64,000 nt of DNA from Forficula auricularia (taxonomy: Eukaryota; Arthropoda; Insecta; Dermaptera; Forficulidae), in the NCBI GenBank assembly GCA_024734495.1, contig JALMQS010000102.1:10511140-10575139 (forward strand). The letters are read 5' to 3'. The notes beneath the pieces are model-generated. The model saw only the letters and a list, made by a program, of their open reading frames with translations, had not been told where the DNA came from and ran no database searches. Shown here one piece after another: positions 22,407-34,400 of this stretch (positions are counted from its first letter, which is position 1; the number at the start of each line of letters is the position of its first letter). Both the position numbers and the translations under genes were made by a program.

Positions 22407-25400
22407 ATGAAATTCTCTTATTTCTTTCTTTATTATTCACTTTGAATATTTCGAATAGTCACTCTCAACTCTGTTACAATGAAACTTGTGAAACGGTAGA
22501 GAATACTACAGAATATATTTTGAGTGATCTGGTGAATATTACAACATTACAAGATTTAAATGAAACAGAAACTGAAGAAACAACTGAAGTGGATTTGACA
22601 ACACTCAAAGCAATAACAACGACCACGATCGCTTCTACAACAGCTTTAGCAGCGACAACCAAACAGCCCAACATAGTGAAATCGCATTCGGAAGAATCCC
22701 TACGGGAGATTGACAATATATGCACCTGCGATTATTATGTAATTACTTCATTTAAATATTTATCTAGTTCTAATAATACAAACTTAAAATAATGTTAAAT
22801 AATTCCTAATAAATAGAGACCGGATTTCTATGCAATTGCATATTTTGTTTGCCGCCACATACGACCCAGGGGATCAATTATCTATCCGAATCATGCATCT
22901 AGGATACAGTGGGTTAAATTTTATACTGCATATTTGAGTCATTTATTGCATAAAATTGCATATTTGTAGAATTTTTGTCAAATATTGCCTATTTCCTAAT
23001 ACAGATATTTTAAAAGTAAATTTTCGGAGAAGGAATGAAAAAAATTAAGAAATATATATATATATAAGTTCCTTTAAATTTGCCCCTATTAGATCTGAGG
23101 ATGTGGAGCGCTCCTTTTCATCGTATAAATCAATTTTAAGTGACCGTAGACATAATAACCTGAAGATAATTTAGAAAAATACTTGTAAACATAAATTATT
23201 CACAATTACAATCAAATTTTAATTATTTTTGAGATCCTTTGTTAATTATTTCTTTATTATTATCATTATTATTATTTTTTTAATGGCCTTCGGTAACTAT
23301 AGCCCATTTTGGCCATTGAGTGTTCGTGTGTGTGTGAAAGTGTGTGTAAATTAGAGTAGTGATCAGGATTATAGGCGGACAAATATTATTTTATTAGTTT
23401 TTTATTTGTACGTCAATAAGAAAAGCTCGTTAAAAAAATAAAAGCAATACAATACAATCGTGTCTGTGAAATAAAACTATCCGGTCTCTACTAATAACCA
23501 TGATTAATTAAAATTTTTCCCATTACAAAAATTCAGATATTAAAAGAAAATCATTCATTAATATTTTATTTACAGTACTATGGGTGGCAAAAGCCGGATT
23601 TTAAGCGGATAATTCGTCCCTCTCGATATTTATTTATTTGTTTTCCTTTTATTCATCACAAGTTGGGTATCAGCTGGAGAACGCATGACATGGTTTTAAT
23701 TTAAATCAAATTCCTGGGGGCCCGAAATATGTGGAAAGGAGTTTCGAAAAATATTATAATTGAATGTAATGTTCTATCAGTCCGTCTCTCTCCAGAGAAA
23801 ATTTCATTGCATTAAAATATTAGAATCCTAAGACAATATAAAAACCAAAAAAGCTTAAATTTAGCATGGAGGTTGGTTAAAATTATTTATGAATAATCCA
23901 AGGACCAAGAATATCTTCTATGGAAAAAAGTGAAAATATCGTCTCCGAAACAAGTTAACCACGAATTTTATAATAGGAAAACAAGGACAAAGTTTTTATG
24001 TGTGACTTTTTAATTTATCAGCTAACGTTTCAGTCGACTTTGCCGACTTCTTCATGGCTTCAAATATCTAAATTTTCTTGTTATCTTCGTTACCATTGAA
24101 GACCATCAGAAACACAAATTTCAACAAATATTTGGCACATTCATATAAACAATTTTTCTTTTCTTTTTTCTTTTGATCCTTACATAAAGAAATCGCAAAT
24201 TTAATGGAAGCCCTGAAGAAGTCAGCAAAGTCGACGAAACATCACACATAAAAACTTGACCTTATTTTCCCTTTTATAAACTTTCAAATTAATACAAATT
24301 ATGAACGGAAATGATAATAATAACGACGAAAGTTGAAATTTAGCAGAAAGAAAGCTCTTAACAAATTATTCACTGTAAACAGAAAATTCTAGAGGGGCTC
24401 CAAAATGAGGACTTTATAAAAAAAAAGCCAGACAGTTGAAATTTAGTAAAATAGCCTCCTTTTTCACAGTATGAATTCTCATTCAGAATTTAGAGGGGGC
24501 TCCAGAAAGGAAGTTAAAAAATAAATTAATAGTTTGAACCCCCTTGTACAAATGAGATTGAAATAGTAATATGAGCTGAGGATCGTTTGAATCCTCCGAG
24601 TGGCATAAGTAAAAAAAAAACAACAACATCTTTAAAATCAAAACTTTATAAATTATAAAATTGTTTTCCAGAAAAATTCATGTGACATCAATTGTTGCTG
24701 TGATCCAGATTGTTCATATTTTGAAAGGCAAATATTTAAGAAATGCCATGAAATTCCTACCTTCAACTTCGATAGCAGATATTGCTATCAATCACAGATT
24801 ATTTATTCAAATAATACGAAATATTTAATGATTAAAAATAATAACGGGTTGTTTTGTATAGTTAAGGATAATATCAAAAAACAATTGTTGTATCCTAATA
24901 GAGCGGTAAGTAAATATGCAATCGAAGCTTTGAAATATCAATAGGGCTAATTGAATACATTAAACAGTTTTTTGAAGACATCTTTTATTTCCATTCTTTT
25001 TACGTAGAGCTTTTCTTATTTTAATAGCACTAAAGACTTCACTGTTAAAATAAGCTGACGTGTTCTGATGTGGCCATCCACTTGACTTTACCATACAACC
25101 TGGTCCCTCACTTATATTCAATATTTAATAAAATTATTTATAATCAAGTAAGAGGGGGGGGGTTAGTTTTTGCATTTTTAGACTTATGTGGTCTCACTGA
25201 TTATGATGTATACAAAATTTGGTTGAGTTTGCTCAAATGCCCTAGATTTTTAATTTTTAACCCCCCTTCTACCCCCTTAATTTTGGGTTGATATGCACCA
25301 AAATCTAATCAGCTCTTAATCTCACTAGACTAAAACTAGGTGTGACATTTGGTTTCGATATTCACACTAGTTTTTGAGCTAGCTCGTCCACAAAAATTTG

Positions 25401-28400
25401 GTAACGCACAGACTGACTAACAGACATTTTGACAAAACAATTATTATCTCGAAAAATATAATTTTGGTAAAGTAAAAAATTGTTAATTTAATTTTCAGCA
25501 GTAAAATCCATCATGTGATGGTATATGATAATGTGATCTGTTAAACAAAAGGAATGCGATGTTGTTTGAGTCTCTATAATGCCATAGGCATAGGGATAAA
25601 CGATGAGTCGGCGTCTTAATCTTAAAGTTAGGTACAAGAGCCTGTATTTTCATTTTTTGACCATACACCCCCCCATTTTGGGAGGTTAGTTTTTGCATTT
25701 TTAGATTTATGTGGTCTCACTGATTATGATGTATACAAAATTTGGTTGAGTTTACTCAAATGGCCTAAATTTTTAATTTTTAACCCCCCTTCTACCCCCT
25801 TAATTTTGGGTTGATATGCACCAAAATCTAATCAGTTCTTAATCTCAATGGACCAAAACTACGTGTGAAATTTGGTTTCGATATTCACACTAGTTTTTGA
25901 GCTAGCTCGTCCACAAAAATTTGATAACGCACAGACTAACTAACAGACAATCAGACAGACTAACAGACATTTTGACAAAACAATTATTATCTCGAAAAAT
26001 ATACTTTTTTAGATGTTCACTTATTAGAGCTTTTTTGTAGACCGAAATGCCATGGTTTCGCTCAATTTTTTTAATCAAAATAGTTTCAGCCGTTTTTGAG
26101 ATATTTCGAAAAAAAGATGGAAAAACACACTTTTTTCATGCACGATTACAATACTTGACCATACCCTCCCTGTATGGTAAAGTAAAACTCAATATAGCTG
26201 AAAATGACACTTAGTTCCATTGATATTTACCCGCTTCTATTTACATCTAAATCAAAACAAGCCATTTGATTAAAATAAAATTAAATATTTTTAGATCATA
26301 CGAGAAGAAAAATATTTAGAAAAACTTATAAGAAGAAAAAAGCGATACCAATGGAATGAAGAACACTATAATCGCGAATTGTTTAATTCTTCAGTTTATT
26401 ATAGAATTGGAAGTCCGATTTGGTCTATTTCTAATAATTCCATTGTTCTCTTCCGTAAGTATTATACAGATTGCTAAAAAAACTTATTGGTGAAGAGCGT
26501 CTTTTCAATTTAGTTTAGACAGCCACTGCCAAATAAACTAATGCTTTTATTTCCCGGATTTCTTAAGACCATGGGAGTAGGGTAGTAAAACATTGATTCT
26601 ATTTTGGTTCATTAAAGCGTTCATTTCCTCATCGTTTTTTTTTTTAGTAGGGCCTCCACATCTCACCCTTATAGCCCTCCGATCTTCCCACTCAGGATCC
26701 GGTTGAGTGGCTCAGGGTGTGGCCACAGCAGAACGGTGTGAAACCTTAGTATGCTGCGACCAAGAATAAAATAATAATAATAACAATAAAAAGGAATACC
26801 GCATGTCGTCCAAACAATAAAAATAAATAAATAAATACACTGGGAAGAATAAATAAATAATCAAATAAATAAAACAAACAATAAATAGTTAGAATATGTC
26901 ACTGGGTTTAAAGAAATTGTTGTTAAATTATTTAAAAATAAATAATTTAAAAAACAGATAAATAAATAAGTAGACAGGAAGTTGCCGTAGTCAAGGAATA
27001 AAAATAAATAAATAAATAGGCAGGAAACCGCCATGGTCAAGAAAAATAAATATTTGACTGGGAATATAGGCTACTGGGTAAAATATTAAATAAATAGATC
27101 AACGCTGAAAAAGGGTTGGGCTGGGCCATCTCTCCAGAAGAAATCAATAAGGTGGTCATTATTATTAGCCGTCACGATACATCTGGCAATCGGCGATAGC
27201 ACTCCGGGTCGCTCCGAGTAAAAACTCTCGAACCGTCTCAAACCAGGGCGAGGCACTCTGTAAAAGATATCTAGTCCTGGGATCGCCAGACTAACTTACT
27301 TTTAATGCAGAAATAATTTATTCGGGGGAAAAATTAGTGTTTTTTGGTCATTTATAAAATAATCCATGTAATAACATCTACAAGTTTGACCAGACTAAGC
27401 AAAACAAATGTAAAAAAATAACGAAATATAAGGCGCTTTCTTTCACAAGCTTTTAAAACTTGTATTTTAATATACTATACCTGGAGGCACCGAGCGATGC
27501 TCGGTAACTTCTTCCTTCAGTTAAAAGCTTTATTTTAATATTATTTTTAATTTAAAATTCTGATAAAAAGGTCGATTTTTACTTGAGAGCTGTTTTCAAA
27601 TTAAAAAAAATACAAAAATATATAATATTCGCCCACTGTACCCCCCCCCCCACCCCTCACCCCCGAAACCTTGCCCTACCCCCGGATCCCCCACCACTGC
27701 ACCCCACCTCCTGCACCTGTTTTGATTCAACCATATGATTCATTTTTATTCATCCAATTGTTAATAAATAAAACCCATCAACCTCTTTGTTTGTCCATCA
27801 AAATATGTTGTTTTTCAGAAAATTGAGACCTGCTTATGCGAAATATATTTTAAAATAAATTCTTGATTATTTTTTATTCTTTTAAATAAATAAAGTTCTT
27901 TATAAAAACAATTATAAAACGTTTATTAATATTTCTAACGTTTAGGGAGAACAAAATATGTTAAAATCCACAATCACAATACTTCTTCAAGGCCTTTGAG
28001 AATAAAGGATTAACCCAACCCATTGTCTGTCTGGGTACAAAAGTAAACAAAAGAGAAACCTTTTTTAAACTCCAAGATTGGGATTTGTCTACCTGAGAAT
28101 AATTAATTTGATTACGAAAAAACCCATCAAAAACAATTTTGTCGAAGATGAGACCGTGACAGATCGAATTGCCAACCCAAAAACCCCTAACCCGTGAATT
28201 TCATCAAAATCGGTAGAGTCGTTTTCAAAATAGAACCAAGATACAAATATATATATATATATATACAATTTTTGCTCGTTTAATATGAGTAGATTGTTCA
28301 ACAACTTTCCTATACTATTGACCAGAACAAAGGTCCGTGGCCCGATATAGGTTTTCAAGCAAAAAGAGGGGCTCTCAAAGAAATATTTCGAAGGTGAAAA

Positions 28401-31400
28401 ACATTTGTTTTGATAGACGAAATCTATAGATATCTTTTTAAAAATTCCTTCTCAACGAATCCTTTTAGCTTTTCTGATTTACTATAATATATAAAAATAT
28501 TAATTTATTTTAATTTTTTTTTCAGAAATTCCATCTCGATTTGGTGGAATATTTTGTCATTCCTATAGTACTGTAAATTTTCTTGAAGAGAAAGATTATT
28601 CATGTGTATTATCATTGAATCATGATTTGTGTGATAATAATATCATAGATGCAAGAACTTATTTCCAAAATCGATCCATTATAACTAACCCTAATCTTTT
28701 GAATATTTCACAAACATTCAATTTTTCTCAAGTAAGTATTTTCTTTATTTTTTTCCTTTATAACACTTAATATTATTAATATTTTGCTTAATATAAATTA
28801 ATTTAAAAACTTGCATACTTTCTTATACCTATCACCTTTTGTTCTAAAACTAAAGTTTTTCAACCATGGTTTCACAAAGAGAAGGCCGCAGAGAAATTTA
28901 AAAATAAATAAATAAATAAATAAAGTTGTTATAGGGAAATAAGGACTATATCTTTTAGGCAGATAATTTATATTTTATTGTCAACGTTTAGTCAACTTTG
29001 TTGACTTCTTCAAGGCTCAGATAGTTAACTTCCTGCATATTTGTCATTTTTATAATTAGTACCTGAGGCACTGAGCGATGCTCGGTAACTTCTTCCTTCA
29101 GTTAAAACCTTTATTTTAATATTATTTTTAATTTAAAATTTGATAAAAAAGGTCGATTTTTTATTTGAGAGCCGTTTTTCAAATATTTACACAAAATGGA
29201 GTGCATCGATTTTGGATATTTTTGGGGTATACAGGCGCCAATTTATCTTATCCTTGTAAACCAAATATCGTTTAGTACTAATTAATTGATGCTCTAAAAC
29301 TTTCTAATTGGAAATTTTGCTCTATCTCTTTTTCGTTTTCGATTTGCAATGGCTAACTTCCACATTTCGCCACTAGGGCCGCTGGTGTCGTTTGCATTAG
29401 GTCGGGCATAGTCGCTTTACTATACCGTTACCTTCACTTGCGTGGGCTGTAGCACTCTCCGTTCGCAAGTATTTTCAGGTTAAAGGGACTTTCCTATGCA
29501 CCCTGTATATAAAATTAAGGTTATTTCTGTACAGTGAGGTGCTGGGTGGGTTTCGGGGGGAGTGGGGTTCGAGGGGGGTCCAGGGGCGAGCTCCCTGGCT
29601 AGCAAGAGGGCCGCCGAAGGCAGGCCTTGCAGCTAGTATAAAATAAAATAATATATAGTAACTGAGATAAAATTCAAAACATATATTTGTTTTTATTTTT
29701 GTGAAACCTACCTTGCAATTTTCCTTACTCTTATTATTTAAAAATGTTTCACTTGAACCGAAACCTAACTTTTAAAAAATTATTTTTAATTTTTAATAAA
29801 GTGCATATCTGGTTAATTGGGAAAATTTCTAATAAAATATATAAATCAGCTTCGAAAGAATTAATAATATGTAGCGGCCCGCTGTTGCTTTGGCTACGAG
29901 CTTTTAGACACGGCCGCTAGATGACTCAGTCAGATCGTTGCGACACTTTGCATGACTGATAATATTTCAGTCATGTTATAAGTGAAGCAATTCGATCTCG
30001 ACTGATCATCGAAGGAGGAGCCATCCACCAACTAGGAGCTCCTCACCCGCCAACTAGGTGGGTGGCGCCCAGCCAGTCAAATCATTGTTAGGTCCCCACC
30101 AACTAGGTGGGCAGCGCGGACACGCACCAACAACCAACAACCCCCTAACAAATATATGATTAAAAAATGTTCTTATTTAATTAAAATTGTTTTTTAGTGT
30201 ACTAATATTAGTTGTCTGCCAATCAAACCATTCTTCTGCCGAAATATTTACAATAGTTCAATCGAAAATTGTTCGGAAATACAAGTTTTTCCGAAACCAG
30301 AAATTGATGGATATTGCAAGAATCGGGTTGAAAAGGTCGTCTATCTACTGCATCACAATGGAACGAGAGGTTTAACCAATGCTTCCGTTTATATTTGGTT
30401 AACTAATTCCTCTACTGAATATTCAAAGTTTAAAGTGAGCGTTCACTTTATTTGGGCTCAGCATAAGAAGCCGGTTTTCAAAAAAAGTGGCTCGCCTGGT
30501 TACCGAATCGGAGCTCCGATTTTAGCCGGACAAAAAGTATTTCAAACGGTCGGCGAAATGGACTTGGAGGCAATAGCACTCTCCGAAGATCCCGTCCATT
30601 GGCTCACATTTCCTAAATCTAATTTTCAAGGATTTTGTGATTTAAATCAAAGGACTTTAGTTACGTTTGGTGAAAATCGAAGGATCGCTTGTAATTTAAA
30701 CATTTTAAACAAAACGTGTGAAGAAATTCATAATCTAGCTGTACAATTATTAATTGGAAATGTTGAAGAACGTTTTGTGGCATCCTATGGAGACTCGTCC
30801 ATTCACATGACGGGAGATTGGGTGCCAATTAAATATTTGACTCCAATTCCTGCATCGCCAACCAACAAAGAGAAAGACATTTGCCTATTGCCTTTGTCAA
30901 GTTTGCATTTGGATGTAGTTTGGGCTAGAATTGGCTCTTTTTACAATCCCCAGGTTAGTATTCTATACTAGATATTTAGTTATGAATATTAGGTCATTCG
31001 ATAAGTCCGTAGGATGACACATAGATGGCGTTACTAGAATATTTTCCATATGATTTTTATTTAGTACTAACCTTCAAACGATACGTGTATAAATTTGACA
31101 GCAATCTGACTATTGATTCGTGAGTTATATCATTTTGTGTGAAGTAACTTTTGTTATTGAAAAAAAAGTGAATTTCGAGTTTTAATAAAGCATTGCTTTT
31201 TGATGAAAAAAATACAGTGGAAACCAAACAATGGCTTGATAAACATTATCCGAACTCTGCTCCATCGAGACAAATGGTAGAGAAGTGGATTGCTGAATTT
31301 AAACGTGGTCGTACCAGCACAAATGATGCAGAGCGCAGTGGACGCCCAAAAGAGGCTGTTATTCCAGAAAACATAAAAAAATCCACAAATTGGTTATGAA

Positions 31401-34400
31401 CGATCGCAAATTGAAGGTGCACGAGCTAGCTGACATTGTAAAGATATCAGATGGTAGTGTTTTTAGCATATTACACGAACATTTGGGTATGCGAAAGCTC
31501 TGTGCAAAGTGGGTGCCGCGCGAGCTCACAGTCGACCAAAAACAACAACGAATCGATGCTTCAGAGGAGTGTTTGGCGCTGTTAAACCGCAATAAAATGG
31601 AATTCTATCGTCGATATGTGACAATGGATGAGACTGGCTTCACTATTACACACCAGAATCCAAAAGAATTTCAATGGTGAAGTAATCGCTGAAACCGAGG
31701 CCTAGTTTGACGAGAAAGAGAAATTGTACTATAAAAGTGGTATCGAAAAGTTGGAAAATCGCTAAACTCGTTGTATCGCCCTCGAAGGCAACTATGTTGA
31801 ATAATAAAATCGGGTTTTGTCAAAATTTTGTTTTTTTCTTACATATCCTACGGACTTATTGAATGATCTGTTACAATTGAATTGTAATCATCTAGGAAAC
31901 TAAAAATTGATTTGCAAGGGACAAATGGACAGCAGGCGAATTAATTGGGGCCTCGGGCCACCCGGAGCAGCTTGTTCCTTCGAAATTTAAACTCATCTGC
32001 CACTCTAGGCAATTTTTTTTTCTTTCAATTTTTATGAACTAAGTATTTACAATAAAGGATCATTTGAATTTATAAGCAACAAGCTGCTCCTCGGTCCCAA
32101 TTAATTCGCCAGATGCCCCTTGTGTGGCAAGTTAGTTTTTTCATTGCTCTCAATTCCTTAAGGACGTTCCCTAATATAGCTCAGATGCAGTTCGCTCTTT
32201 CCCCTACTCTGGCATGCGCAGAAAGGCAAAAATATTTTCACTGCGTCGTTTCTTGGATCTGGCAACATTGCATTCTTACCGAGGCTAAAAGACAAAGAAT
32301 AAAAAAAAAAACACTTCATGAAACAGCTCAATGCAAAATTCCATATGAGAACAGAACTTATAGTTAGGTTGAGAGAATTAGGTAAAAATCTCAAATGCAC
32401 CAGCTGCAAAAGTTTTTTAGATTTGGAAAAATTGAGTGATTTTAGTGCGACGAATACCGCTTGATACAATTATTTTAACAGAAAAATATTTGTTATATCT
32501 TCAATTAATGATTCTCAGTTTTTTAAAATAATTTCAAGAAAATTACGATTGTTATTTAATGAAACAGTCGCTTTAACATCAATCGGGATAGGGTTCGTGT
32601 TAAATATGCACATTTCAATGGTCAATTTTTACAAATTTAGATCCACAAGGACTATTGAAAAAAATTTCTATCTATAAAGGACACTTATAAATATGTGTAT
32701 TCAAAGTTTTAAAAGGATTGCAAGAAAATTGATTTATTAGGGAACGTCCTTAAGAATCTGACCCCCATTTGAGTCAAAAGTCATTCTGGTCTGCCAGTTT
32801 TGAGAGCATGTTTATACATTCTCGGATACTAGCGAAGGTGTCTGCTAAAGGCCGCTTGACTGATCAGAATGAAAATGAAGGGAAAGTCTTCGAAACTAAA
32901 ATCTTGAATTAATAAAATATTTACATGATAATATATATAAATATACCGGGTGAGTTTTTTTTTATCTTGAGACAGTCTTATAACTCAAAATATGGAAAAA
33001 AGTTTCAAATAAAAGTTTATTTATATCAAGGGGGAAACTAAACTACGCTATTGGTTGTCTACCTAGAACAAGCTTTCAAGGGTATTTCGAGGTCAAGTTC
33101 TGTTTTTTAAATGGAAACCTATATTTTTCTATATGTCTACTTAATCTACAAAAAAAAACTGAACAACTTTCATAAGAACTATTTTTTTATACATCAAATA
33201 AACAAAATAAATGAATCAATTAGTTCTCAAAAAAATCTTAATAATTATTTTTAATTATCAAATAATACTGATTAAATAATTAATTTTTAAACAAATTATT
33301 AAATTGAAAAGTCACAACAATGAAAATAAGTATTTATAATGATCTTAAAACTTCGTTTTACTCAGATTTAAAGATTATTTTCTACATAATTAAACTACTT
33401 AAAATTCTTGAGTTTAAAAAAGTTATTTTTAGTGTCAATTCAGTAGTTAGTTATAGGTATTGTATTACTATAATAAAAATGGAGTATTTTTTTTTTGAAG
33501 ACAGAATTGAAATGGTTTTAATTTATGCGGTGAATGTGGAAGAAGTGTTATGGGGCTGCCATTGAAATGGATGCCGAGCGTTTTCCTGATAGGAATACAC
33601 CCTCACAAGCTTCATTTTATCGTGTTGTAAATCTGTCAAAAAAAGTAAGGAAATTGGAACTGGAATTCATCCAGAAGACTTGCGATACACTCTGGAATGT
33701 CTCAGAACATAGTCGGAAAATTATTAAATTATTTATTTAATAATTAAATATTTGATCATTATTATTTGATAATTAAATTGAATAATTGTCAAGAATAATT
33801 ATTAATTTGATTTTTTTGAGATCTAATTGATTTAATATTTTGTTTATTTGATGTCGTATAAAAAAAAATATTTCTTATGAAAGTTGTTCAGTTTTCCTTG
33901 CAAAATAAGGTGACGTAAAGAAAATATAGGTTTCCATTTAAAAAACAGAAGTTGACCTTGAAATACCCTTGAAAGCTTGTTCTAGGTCGACAAACAATAG
34001 CGTAGCATAGCTTCCCCCTCGATATAAATAAACTTTTGTTTGAAACTTTTTTCCATATAATGCACTGTTTTTGAGTTATAAGACTGCCTCAAGATAAAAA
34101 ACTCACCCGGTATACATCAAGCAGAAGATACTATTTTTGTTTTATGTTTATAACTTAGTATTTAATAAATTTAAGGAATACAAAATTAGATAACTTATAA
34201 TACGAAATAAAAATAAAGTCTTCAGGCCAAATTTTGGGTTTATTAAAATGAAACTAATATTTTGAAAGCTCCTCTAAAACGATACAAGAGAATAAAACCT
34301 TTACGTCTGCTTAGTTATAAAATAGATAAAATATCTTTCCGAACGACTCTTTCTCTATATTTTATGTCCTATCTTAAAAGTTATATTATTATTTAATTTT

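Noticed and set aside
22474..22725. 83-codon minus-strand frame rich in Val/Ser
   Set aside because: Antisense of the Thr-rich segment of tectonic exon 1.
32113..32469. Open frames of 84 and 103 codons on opposite strands
   Set aside because: Both sit inside the TTAA-flanked MITE and show no similarity.
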